A DNA stretch of 64,000 nt, taken from Bacillota bacterium. GTDB lineage: Bacteria > Bacillota > Clostridia > Acetivibrionales > DSM-1351. The notes beneath the pieces are model-generated. The model saw nothing but the letters and a program-made list of their open reading frames with translations, searched no databases and was not told the DNA's origin. Positions 26,412-34,502 of the stretch are shown here, piece after piece; the stretch's first letter is position 1; every line of letters starts with the position of its first letter. A program made the translations under genes and the position numbers. The stretch is taken from NCBI GenBank assembly GCA_023433945.1, contig JAEYTP010000094.1:1-64000 (forward strand). The letters are read 5' to 3'.

Positions 26412-27461
26412 ATGTCAAAAAGCATTCTTATAGTGGACGATGAAAAAATGATAACAACTACCCTTTCCACTTTAATAAAGATGGTTTTAAAGCATTCAGT
26501 CACAGTATATAACGATCCTATTGAGGCGCTAAATTCCAAAGAACTGCTTGAAAAAAAAGTTGACTTAATTATCTCTGACTTTATGATGCCTGGAATGAAC
26601 GGGATTGAATTTCTGGGAAATGTCAGAAAGGTTAATTCGGATGTTGTTACAATATTGCTGACAGGATATGCGGACAAGCAAAACGCTATTAGAAGTATAA
26701 ATGAAGTGGGGCTATATTATTATCTTGAAAAGCCGTGGGACAACACTGAGCTTATTAGAATAATTCAAAATGGCATTGAGAAAAAGGATCTTTCGGATAG
26801 TCTTAAGCTTAAGTATGAGGAGCTGGAAAGCTCAAACAGGGAAATAGAAAGACTTTATAATCTTTTAAGGAATGATTATGAACAGGAAATAGATGGAATC
26901 AGGAACCTCATTGTATCTCTTGCAAATGTAATCGAAGCTAAGGATCAATATACCGATGGACATACTCGCAGAGTAGGTGCATTGAGCCGACTGATTGGTC
27001 GCAAAATGGGATGCGATGACGATTGCTTAAATAATCTAGAGATTAGTGGCATTATACATGATATTGGCAAGGTTGGAGTTCCCGAAAGTATACTGAACAA
27101 GCCGGGTAAACTCACTGAGGAAGAATTTGAGATTATGAAGAAGCACACTGTCATAGGAGAAAATATTTGCAAACCTCTCAACTGTTTAAATTCCTGTCTT
27201 GACGGTATTAGGCACCATCACGAGAAGCTCAACGGAAAGGGCTATCCTGATGGGCTGAAAAATGAGGAAGTTTCTCTGTCAGCTAGAATACTGGCAGTTG
27301 CTGATATCTATGACGCATTATACTCAGACAGGCCTTACAGAAGCAAAATGCCAATGGAAAAGGTAAGGGAGATAATGTACAACGATGTCAAAGTTGGCGC
27401 ATTGGACAAGAGTATTGTAGATACGCTATTTAGCATTGTAGATAACGGAGAGTTCATTTAA
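26412..27461 (+). CDS. Response regulator with HD-GYP output domain
   Basis: This 349-residue regulator has an N-terminal receiver with phospho-acceptor Asp56 (LIISDFMMPGMNG) and YLEKPWD. A helical linker (about 130-165) leads to an HD-GYP domain. HDIGKVGVPESIL contains His216-Asp217, and HHEKLNGKGYPDGL carries the GYP signature. HD-GYP domains with these residues hydrolyse cyclic di-GMP (to pGpG or GMP) or related cyclic dinucleotides, so the predicted output is a phosphorylation-controlled drop in second messenger. The adjacent divergent kinase is the likely phosphodonor. Confidence 0.9.
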   Translation: MSKSILIVDDEKMITTTLSTLIKMVLKHSVTVYNDPIEALNSKELLEKKVDLIISDFMMPGMNGIEFLGNVRKVNSDVVTILLTGYADKQNAIRSINEVGLYYYLEKPWDNTELIRIIQNGIEKKDLSDSLKLKYEELESSNREIERLYNLLRNDYEQEIDGIRNLIVSLANVIEAKDQYTDGHTRRVGALSRLIGRKMGCDDDCLNNLEISGIIHDIGKVGVPESILNKPGKLTEEEFEIMKKHTVIGENICKPLNCLNSCLDGIRHHHEKLNGKGYPDGLKNEEVSLSARILAVADIYDALYSDRPYRSKMPMEKVREIMYNDVKVGALDKSIVDTLFSIVDNGEFI

Positions 27462-27536
27462 AATACATATTTACGTATATAAAGTTTAATTAGAGGAAAA
27501 GTTACCATATATTAATTTATTTGAGGCATTCTTGAA

Positions 27537-28880
27537 ATGGAGAAAATAGTAATTCCTGGTGAAATACATTACGTTATTGAACAGTTAAATAAAAATGGAT
27601 TTGAGGCATATTTGGTAGGGGGCTGTGTTAGAGATTCAATTCTTGGCAGAGCCCCTAACGATTGGGATGTGACTACAAGTGCATTACCTGGACAGATTAA
27701 GCAGGTATTTTATAGGACCTTTGATACTGGAATTAAGCATGGAACAGTCAGCGTTCTGATAGCACAGAGTATAGTTGAGGTTACAACCTTCAGAATAGAT
27801 GGGGATTACCTTGATAATAGGAGGCCCGAAAGTGTTTCGTTTACTACAAGCCTCAAGGAGGATTGTGAAAGAAGAGACTTCACTATCAATGCTCTGGCTT
27901 ATCATCCCCAAAAGGGAGTGCTAGATTACTTCGGAGGACTAGAAGACTTAAAGGATAAAAAAATCAGGGCTGTTGGTAATGCCGCTAAGAGGTTTGAGGA
28001 GGATGCTCTAAGAATTCTTCGTGCAATTAGATTTAGTGCGCAGCTTGGTTTTGATATTGAAGATAGTACCTATAAACAGATAGCTGAGCATGCTCAACTT
28101 ATTACCAATATTAGTACTGAGAGAATACGGGAGGAGCTTAATAAGCTATTAACATCAGATAATGCAGATAAGTTCTCTTTGCTATACAAAGCAGGTATTC
28201 TCAAATATATAATGCCTGAAATAGAAAGCTGCTTCGATACCAAGCAAAACCATCCTTATCATGTGTATACTGTTGCAGAACATAGCTTGAAAGCTTTAAA
28301 AAATGTTGAGCCTAATGTAATTCTGAGATGGACATTGCTATTACATGACTGTGGAAAACCCGCAACAAAGACAACAGATGACAAAGGTATTGACCATTTT
28401 TATGGGCATCAGAAGGTGAGTGCCCAATTAGCTTCAAACATAATGAATAGACTGAAGTTTGACAATAAAAGTATAGCTGCTGTCATCAGGCTTATTACCT
28501 ATCATGACATTGATATTGATGAATCCGAAAAGGCCGTGCGCAGAGCTGTTAATAAGGTTGGGGTGGAGTACTTTGAAGACCTCCTAAAGGTTCAAAAGGC
28601 GGACAAAAGTGCTCAAAACCCAAAATTTTTAGAAGATAGCATGTCTAAAATTTTGGCGGTAGAAAAAATATACAAAAAGATTTTGACCAGTAAGCAGTGC
28701 TTAACCATAGCAGACTTAGCTATTAATGGAAACGATCTGATTGCTATGGGTCTTAAGCCGGGAAAAGAGTTTAATGAGCTGTTTAGATTTCTTCTTGATT
28801 GTGTTCTGGATGATCCGACCTTAAATGAGAGAGATGCTTTACTTGATTTGGTGCATAAAAGGGTTTCAGAAAGTAAATAA
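27537..28880 (+). CDS. cca: CCA tRNA nucleotidyltransferase with HD domain
   Basis: This 447-residue nucleotidyltransferase is of the bacterial class II type. The catalytic motif GGCVRDSILGRAPNDWDVTT (about 26-45) carries the two metal-binding Asp residues. It is followed by the RRDFTINALAYHP segment (motif B) and the EEDALRILRAIRFSAQLGF motif D. A C-terminal HD domain includes LLHDCGKPATK. The enzyme adds or repairs the 3'-CCA of tRNAs. Two tRNA-Gly genes follow within 230 bases, although both already encode CCA. The ATG lacks a strong SD. Confidence 0.92.
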   Translation: MEKIVIPGEIHYVIEQLNKNGFEAYLVGGCVRDSILGRAPNDWDVTTSALPGQIKQVFYRTFDTGIKHGTVSVLIAQSIVEVTTFRIDGDYLDNRRPESVSFTTSLKEDCERRDFTINALAYHPQKGVLDYFGGLEDLKDKKIRAVGNAAKRFEEDALRILRAIRFSAQLGFDIEDSTYKQIAEHAQLITNISTERIREELNKLLTSDNADKFSLLYKAGILKYIMPEIESCFDTKQNHPYHVYTVAEHSLKALKNVEPNVILRWTLLLHDCGKPATKTTDDKGIDHFYGHQKVSAQLASNIMNRLKFDNKSIAAVIRLITYHDIDIDESEKAVRRAVNKVGVEYFEDLLKVQKADKSAQNPKFLEDSMSKILAVEKIYKKILTSKQCLTIADLAINGNDLIAMGLKPGKEFNELFRFLLDCVLDDPTLNERDALLDLVHKRVSESK

Positions 28881-28915
28881 GGAAAATGCCCCAAATAAGA
28901 GGACGAGGATATAGT

Positions 28916-29011
28916 ATAACAAGTGGGCAAGAATACAACATAGCAAAAGGGTATGAACACAACACAAAAAAAGGGTAAGAACGCAGAATAGCAAGAGGGC
29001 TAGAAGTATTA
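28916..29011. repeat. Four-copy 24-nt tandem array
   Basis: Units at 28916, 28940, 28964 and 28988 share the pattern AYARCAAGRGGGYAAGAA followed by YRCAAC. They are the same length and diverged by several bases each. The array lies between the CCA-enzyme gene and the tRNA genes. Confidence 0.8.
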
Positions 29012-29105
29012 TATGTACTGGTGTGAAATTCCATATAAATTCTTTTGGAAATTATGTTGACATTCATGTGCTCATTTTGTATAATAACTTTTGCAAACAA
29101 GAGAT

Positions 29106-29180
29106 GCGGGTTTAACTCAGCGGTAGAGTGTCACCTTGCCAAGGTGAAAGTCGCGAGTTCAAATCTCGTAACCCGCTCCA
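29106..29180 (+). tRNA. tRNA-Gly (anticodon GCC)
   Basis: The acceptor stem GCGGGTT pairs with AACCCGC. The anticodon loop is TTGCCAA with anticodon GCC, and a T-arm with GTTCAAATC is present. The 3' CCA is encoded. Confidence 0.95.
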
Positions 29181-29184
29181 GTTT

Positions 29185-29257
<73 letters not shown>

Positions 29258-29258
<1 letters not shown>

Positions 29259-29298
29259 AAAGAAAAGCCTTTATGTGAAGGGGCTTTTCTTTTTTTTT
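29258..29298 (+). terminator. Terminator of the tRNA-Gly pair
   Basis: The stem AAAAGAAAAGCC pairs with GGCTTTTCTTTT, and T residues follow. Confidence 0.85.
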
Positions 29299-29389
29299 AC
29301 TTGTTTTTCCTTTGATTTTAGGCAGTTTCATTTTCATGACTATTATTATATAATATTGTTAATCGTAGCATTATGAATAGAGGTGGATT

Positions 29390-30349
29390 ATGTTTTCTGT
29401 AACAATTAAGGAGCTGATGAATGAGTTTCAGCTTCAAGAACTTACCGGATGCAAAAATGCTCCAAATGTAGAGGTGTCTTCTACTGATGTTAATAGACCG
29501 GGGCTTCAGCTTGTTGGGTATATGGAGTACTTTGGAACAGATAGAATACAGGTTATAGGAAAGGGTGAAACAGCATATCTTATGCAGCTTAGCGAAAGTG
29601 AGCGATATAAGAGGCTGGATAATTTTTTTAAATGCGGTTTTCCTTGTATGGTTATTGCAAGAGGGCTTGGTGTTTTTCCTGAGATGATTGAGGTCGCAAG
29701 GAAGTATAATATTCCTGTCCTCAGAACAGAGGATGATACCTCTAGATTCATGAGTGGACTTATTAGGTATTTGAATCTTCAGCTTGCACCTAGAATAAGT
29801 CTTCATGGTGTTCTTGTTGAGGTATATGGTGAAGGTATTCTTATCTTGGGAGAGAGCGGTGTAGGTAAAAGTGAGATAGCGCTTGAATTGGTTAAGCGTG
29901 GACATAGATTGGTAGCAGATGATAATGTCGAGATTAGAAAGGTTTCGGACAAGACTCTTGTAGGAACTGCTCCCGATGTAATCAGACACTTTATAGAAAT
30001 TAGGGGTATAGGTATTCTTGACGTAAAAAATCTGTACGGTGTAGGCTCTGTAAAAATGACAGAAAACATTAACCTCGTAATAAAGCTTGAACACTGGAAT
30101 GATAAGAAAGTATACGATAGACTTGGTATTGAAGATGAGTTTACTGACATTTTAGATATATCGGTACCGTGCTTGAACATACCTGTTAGCCCGGGACGAA
30201 ATCTTGCCATTATCGTTGAAGTAGCAGCTATGAATAATAGGCAGAAAAAGATGGGATACAACGCTGCAAAGGTATTAAGTGAAAGAGTTCTAGGAAATAT
30301 CAATAAGAACTCTGCACAAAATAAAAATAATGATAATATTATTGAATAA
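29390..30349 (+). CDS. hprK: HPr kinase/phosphorylase
   Basis: This 319-residue bifunctional enzyme phosphorylates or dephosphorylates Ser46 of HPr (and Crh) to control carbon catabolite repression. The N-terminal domain is followed by the catalytic core with the P-loop GESGVGKSEIALELVKRGH (about 154-172), LVADDNVEI, and the HprK signature EIRGIGILDVKNLYG. The length is standard. It heads a cluster with PHP, murB, rapZ and yvcK, a gene order common in clostridia. No HPr or Crh gene occurs in this window. Confidence 0.95.
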   Translation: MFSVTIKELMNEFQLQELTGCKNAPNVEVSSTDVNRPGLQLVGYMEYFGTDRIQVIGKGETAYLMQLSESERYKRLDNFFKCGFPCMVIARGLGVFPEMIEVARKYNIPVLRTEDDTSRFMSGLIRYLNLQLAPRISLHGVLVEVYGEGILILGESGVGKSEIALELVKRGHRLVADDNVEIRKVSDKTLVGTAPDVIRHFIEIRGIGILDVKNLYGVGSVKMTENINLVIKLEHWNDKKVYDRLGIEDEFTDILDISVPCLNIPVSPGRNLAIIVEVAAMNNRQKKMGYNAAKVLSERVLGNINKNSAQNKNNDNIIE

Positions 30350-30367
30350 GAAGGGATTTATGCTATT

Positions 30368-31108
30368 TTGAATTTAGTTGTTGACACACATACTCATACA
30401 GTTTCAAGTGGTCATTCTTATAGCACCATTCAGGAAAATGCCAAAGAGGCAGCTGCTAATGGTATAAAAATGATTAATATGGCAGACCACGCACCCGGAA
30501 TGATTGGGGCTCCATGCCTATATCATTTTAGTAATATGAGGGTTATACCTGAATATATTTATGGCGTAAGGATTATTAAAGGTGTTGAGCTCAATATCTT
30601 AAATTATCAGGGAGAGGTAGATTTGCCGGTAAGCTACATGAAAAGACTAGAGCTGTGTCTGGCAAGCTTTCACGATATTTGTATTGCGCCTTCTACCGTA
30701 GAAGATCATACAAATGCTGCTATTGCAGTTCTTAAAAACCCATTTATTGATATACTTGCTCATGCGGGCAATCCACAATTTCAATTAGATTATGAAAAGG
30801 TTGTTTTGGCTGCAAAAGAGCATAATAAGCTTATTGAAATCAACAATCATTCATTTGAGGCTAGAGCAGGTAGTGATAAAAACTGCTATGAGATTGCCAC
30901 ACTATGTAAAAAGCACGAGGTAAGAATGGTAACCGGAAGTGATGCACATATAAGCTTTAGTATAGGCAAATTTGACAAAGTAAAAGAGCTGCTTAGCAAG
31001 GCGGATATACCGGAATATTTAGTACTGACATCATCTTGTGAAAAGATGGAAAGCTATCTTGAGGAAAGACAGAAAAGAATAAGGGATGTGGTGTTATCAA
31101 AGGGTTAG
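30368..31108 (+). CDS. PHP-domain phosphatase (YcdX-like)
   Basis: This 246-residue metal-dependent phosphoesterase of the PHP superfamily has an N-terminal VVDTHTHTVSSGHSY that supplies the first metal ligands. It is followed by NMADHAPGM, GVELNI, LAHAGNPQF, and TGSDAHISFSIG near the C-terminus. YcdX-type proteins bind three metals and hydrolyse small phosphate esters, but the natural substrate is unclear. The start is taken as TTG 30368 following GAAGGG, because an upstream ATG at 30360 is out of frame. The 3' end overlaps the upstream coding extension of murB. Confidence 0.85.
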   Translation: MNLVVDTHTHTVSSGHSYSTIQENAKEAAANGIKMINMADHAPGMIGAPCLYHFSNMRVIPEYIYGVRIIKGVELNILNYQGEVDLPVSYMKRLELCLASFHDICIAPSTVEDHTNAAIAVLKNPFIDILAHAGNPQFQLDYEKVVLAAKEHNKLIEINNHSFEARAGSDKNCYEIATLCKKHEVRMVTGSDAHISFSIGKFDKVKELLSKADIPEYLVLTSSCEKMESYLEERQKRIRDVVLSKG

Positions 31109-31149
31109 AAGCAATTTTAAATAGAGAAGATATTTTTTATAATGAGCCT

Positions 31150-31992
31150 ATGAAAAATCATACCTCCTTCAAAATAGGAGGTCCTGCAGATATACTTGTT
31201 GTTCCTAGAAATGCACAGCAACTTGCACAAATAATTAAGTATGCAAAAGATGAAAAGATTCCTTATATGATTATGGGAAACGGATCAAATCTGCTTGTTT
31301 CAGACAAGGGCATTAGAGGCATTGTAATAAAGGTATTCAAAAATATGGATAATTACTCTGTTGACGGAGAGTTTATAGAGTTTGAAGCTGGGGTTCTTCT
31401 TTCAAAGGCTGCCAGGATTGCTCTGCGTCATGAGCTATCAGGCTTGGAGTTCGCAGAAGGCATACCTGGAACCATCGGTGGTGCTGTTACAATGAATGCA
31501 GGCGCATATATAGGTGAAATGTCCATGGTCGTTTATGAAACCCAATATATGACGGACAATGCTGAAATTGTGACTATAAATAGTGAACAGCACAATTTCG
31601 GCTATAGAACCAGTGTGATTCAAAAGACTGGAGGAATAGTCCTCAAGACTAAGCTTCATTTGAAGAAGGCAGATAAGCAATTTATACAATCACAGATGGA
31701 TGAATTTAATTTCAAGAGAAAAGACAAACAGCCTTTAGAATGGCCTAGTGCCGGTAGTGTTTTTAAAAGACCAGAGGGATATTTTGTTGGTAAGCTTGTA
31801 GATGAATGCGGTCTGAGGGGATATAGTATCGGAGGGGCTCAGGTTTCTGACAAGCATAGTGGCTTTATAATTAACAGTGGATGCGCAACCTGTGATGATG
31901 TGCGCAATCTCATAAAGCATATCCAGAGGACGGTAAAAGATAGATTTAACGTTGACTTGGAACCAGAGATAAAAATAGTTGGTGAATTGTAG
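31150..31992 (+). CDS. murB: UDP-N-acetylenolpyruvoylglucosamine reductase
   Basis: MurB reduces UDP-GlcNAc-enolpyruvate to UDP-MurNAc with NADPH in peptidoglycan synthesis. Visible FAD-binding motifs are HTSFKIGGPADILVVP, MGNGSNLLVSDKGIRG, and GLEFAEGIPGTIGGAVTMNA; the catalytic-loop Ser lies in WPSAGSVFKRPEGYFVG. The first canonical start, ATG 31150, removes the N-terminal helix that family members have. The frame is open upstream back to 31063 and reads IKGLEAILNREDIFYNEP, which looks like that helix. That upstream frame has no ATG, GTG or TTG. A non-standard start such as ATC 31096, ten bases after AAGGG, or a start-codon lesion is possible. Confidence 0.9.
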   Translation: MKNHTSFKIGGPADILVVPRNAQQLAQIIKYAKDEKIPYMIMGNGSNLLVSDKGIRGIVIKVFKNMDNYSVDGEFIEFEAGVLLSKAARIALRHELSGLEFAEGIPGTIGGAVTMNAGAYIGEMSMVVYETQYMTDNAEIVTINSEQHNFGYRTSVIQKTGGIVLKTKLHLKKADKQFIQSQMDEFNFKRKDKQPLEWPSAGSVFKRPEGYFVGKLVDECGLRGYSIGGAQVSDKHSGFIINSGCATCDDVRNLIKHIQRTVKDRFNVDLEPEIKIVGEL

Positions 31993-32018
31993 TTAAACCA
32001 GGATTGGAAGGGATACTA

Positions 32019-32894
32019 ATGAGATTTTTAATAGTTACAGGAATGTCTGGAGCAGGTAAAAGTCAGGTAATACGATATTTGGAAGACATAGGATTCTTCT
32101 GTGTGGATAATCTTCCCCCTGCACTCATACCGAAATTTGCGGAGCTAAGCTTGCAAAGTGAAGGCAAAATGGAGAAGATTGCACTTGTTATAGATATTAG
32201 AGGTGGAGTCCTGCTAAAGGAATTGCTACCTGCTTTATCACAAATAAAAGAATCGGGTTTCACCTATGAAATACTATTTTTAGAAGCTGATGATGACGTC
32301 TTGGTAAAGAGATACAAGGAAAGCAGGAGACAGCACCCATTAGCTACAGAAGGTAGACTCCTCAAGGGAATAAGGGATGAGAGAAAGGTTTTAGAAAGCA
32401 TCAAAGAAAAGTCAAATTATATTATTGACACCTCAAATCTCGCTACTAGACAACTAAAGCAAGAAATAAACAATATCTTCATCGAAGGAAAAGCCTTTAA
32501 GGGTATTATTATCAATGTTGTATCCTTCGGATTTAAATATGGTATACCTACAGATTGTGATCTTGTATTTGATGTAAGGTTTATTCCAAACCCTTATTAT
32601 ATTGCTCCTATGAAGTACAAAACGGGAAAAGATAAGATGGTAGAGGATTTTGTTCTACAAGCAGAAGAGACAAAAATATTTCTATCAAAACTAGAAGATA
32701 TGTTAGATTTTCTTATTCCAAACTATATAAAAGAGGGAAAGTCCCAGATAGATGTAGGTATTGGGTGTACAGGCGGAAGACACAGATCTGTAGCCATCGC
32801 GGAAGAGGTATTTAAGCGGTTGGTGTCAAAAGATCATAGGGTTATACTTGAACATAGGGATATCGAGAAGGATAGCAGGGGTGTTGGTAAATGA
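32019..32894 (+). CDS. rapZ: RNase adapter/nucleotide-binding protein RapZ (YvcJ)
   Basis: This 291-residue P-loop protein has the Walker A motif GMSGAGKS at residues 8-15 and FCVDNLPPALIPKF. The C-terminal domain contains SFGFKYGIPTDCDLVFDVRF, NPYYI and IGCTGGRHRSVAIAE. In enterobacteria RapZ controls GlmS via small RNAs. In Firmicutes YvcJ hydrolyses GTP and affects competence, and the clostridial role is less clear. ATG 32019 is preferred over the TTG at 32004, which lies within the GGAAGGGA ribosome site. The gene overlaps yvcK by four bases. Confidence 0.93.
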   Translation: MRFLIVTGMSGAGKSQVIRYLEDIGFFCVDNLPPALIPKFAELSLQSEGKMEKIALVIDIRGGVLLKELLPALSQIKESGFTYEILFLEADDDVLVKRYKESRRQHPLATEGRLLKGIRDERKVLESIKEKSNYIIDTSNLATRQLKQEINNIFIEGKAFKGIIINVVSFGFKYGIPTDCDLVFDVRFIPNPYYIAPMKYKTGKDKMVEDFVLQAEETKIFLSKLEDMLDFLIPNYIKEGKSQIDVGIGCTGGRHRSVAIAEEVFKRLVSKDHRVILEHRDIEKDSRGVGK

Positions 32895-34225
32895 TGACCT
32901 TGGAATGGCTTAAGCCCGGAGTCAAACTAAAGAGATGGATTGTTCTGCTTGCTGCTAGCCTCTTTATATTTTGCATGGGTATATGTGCCAGTTTAACATG
33001 GTTTAGAGATGACTATAGGTGGGTTGCAGTTTTAATCATATGCCTTATTGTAAGTGTTCCAATGGGGTATTATGCAATGAAAAGAATTGTTTGGTCTTTT
33101 GTTGATGTAATATCTATAAATTGTGCAACTCTATCTTTTGACAGCGATAAATTATCCAGCATGCTCTATGAGAGAAGACTACAGATAAATGGCCCCAAAA
33201 TAGTTGCAGTTGGCGGGGGAACAGGGCTTTCTACCATGCTCAGAGGTCTAAAGAAGTATTCCTCAAACCTGACAGCACTAGTTACTGTTGCAGATGATGG
33301 GGGAGGGTCTGGAGTATTAAGAGAAGACCTCGGCATACTTCCGCCCGGAGATATAAGAAACTGCATACTTGCTTTAGCAGATACAGAGCCTATTATGCAA
33401 AATTTATTGAACTATAGATTTCATGATGGGATGCTCAAAGGCCAAAGCTTTGGAAATCTTTTTCTAGCTGCAATGGATGGTATATCGGATAGCTTTGAAG
33501 TGGCAGTGCAAAAGATGAGTGATGTACTGGCGGTAACAGGAAGAGTACTTCCTATAACTCTGGAGGATGTCAGACTATGTGCACAGACCAAGGATGGCAA
33601 GACAATTTTTGGGGAATACAATATTGGCCATAGGGATAACTACGAGTCTCCAATAGATAGGGTCTTTTTTAATCAACAAAGTGTGAAGCCATTGGATGAG
33701 GCTATTGTTGCTATAAATGAGGCGGATATTATTGTACTGGGACCAGGAAGTCTCTATACAAGTATTATCCCTAATCTATTGGTGGATGGCGTATGTGATG
33801 CACTACGTAACACATCAGCTGTTATTGTATATGTATGTAATGTAATGACCCAACCCTGTGAGACGGAGCATTATAAGCTTAGCGACCACATTAGGGCGAT
33901 AGAAAAGCATACTGGTACAGGAATCATTGATTATTGTATTGTTAATACTGCCAATATTCCTGATGAGCTCTCCCTACGTTATAATAAGGATGGAGCTGAG
34001 ATGGTACAGGTTGATGCAAAAGAAGTTGAGAATATGGGAATAAAGCTTGTTACGGGTGACTTTAAAGCAATAAATGCTAATTATATAAGACACGATTCTG
34101 CTAAGCTGGCACGAAAAATAATTGAAATGGTATCGGAGCTTGTACTAGCAAAGGATAAAAAGCGGGCACTGGATTATTATTATGCTATAGATAGACTCAA
34201 CTCAGCAGATAAACATGATGGATAG
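32891..34225 (+). CDS. yvcK: YvcK/CofD-like gluconeogenesis factor, membrane-anchored form
   Basis: YvcK proteins bind UDP-GlcNAc and affect cell shape and growth on gluconeogenic carbon sources. This 444-residue version starts with two membrane helices (about 17-36 and 43-60), an N-terminal addition relative to Bacillus YvcK but common in clostridia. The CofD-like domain starts with VAVGGGTGLSTMLRGLK at about residue 105 and includes VADDGGGSGVLREDLG, LPPGDIRNC and VLGPGSLYTSIIPNLLV. ATGATG at 32891 overlaps the rapZ stop, so the exact first Met is ambiguous by one codon. A tandem array follows immediately after the stop. Confidence 0.93.
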   Translation: MMTLEWLKPGVKLKRWIVLLAASLFIFCMGICASLTWFRDDYRWVAVLIICLIVSVPMGYYAMKRIVWSFVDVISINCATLSFDSDKLSSMLYERRLQINGPKIVAVGGGTGLSTMLRGLKKYSSNLTALVTVADDGGGSGVLREDLGILPPGDIRNCILALADTEPIMQNLLNYRFHDGMLKGQSFGNLFLAAMDGISDSFEVAVQKMSDVLAVTGRVLPITLEDVRLCAQTKDGKTIFGEYNIGHRDNYESPIDRVFFNQQSVKPLDEAIVAINEADIIVLGPGSLYTSIIPNLLVDGVCDALRNTSAVIVYVCNVMTQPCETEHYKLSDHIRAIEKHTGTGIIDYCIVNTANIPDELSLRYNKDGAEMVQVDAKEVENMGIKLVTGDFKAINANYIRHDSAKLARKIIEMVSELVLAKDKKRALDYYYAIDRLNSADKHDG

Positions 34226-34234
34226 ACAAACATG

Positions 34235-34385
34235 ATGGATAGATAAACACGATTGTTAGACAAATTGTTCGATAGATAACAAGATGAATAGATAAGTATA
34301 ATGGATAGATAAACACGATTGATAGACAAATATGTTCGATAGACAACAAGATGAATAGATAAGTATAATGTATAGATAAACATGG
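34235..34385. repeat. 66-67 nt tandem repeat, two full copies and a partial
   Basis: Copy one (34235-34300) and copy two (34301-34367) differ by a few substitutions and one indel. A third copy is present for its first 18 bases. Within each unit a shorter GATAGATAAACA-like motif recurs, and related segments extend back to the yvcK stop at 34225. Confidence 0.88.
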
Positions 34386-34502
34386 ACAAACACTATAGAT
34401 GAGGTAAACTCTATAGATAAGATAAGGATTAAACTTATTTTAATGGATGAAAAACTAGAGAACTTTTAACAAGATAAAACTAATGGTATTGTGGGGTACA
34501 AG

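Noticed and set aside
29318..30094. Long minus-strand frame opposite hprK (258 codons)
   Set aside because: It lies on the opposite strand of a clear hprK gene, has no ribosome site, and its product looks like no protein.
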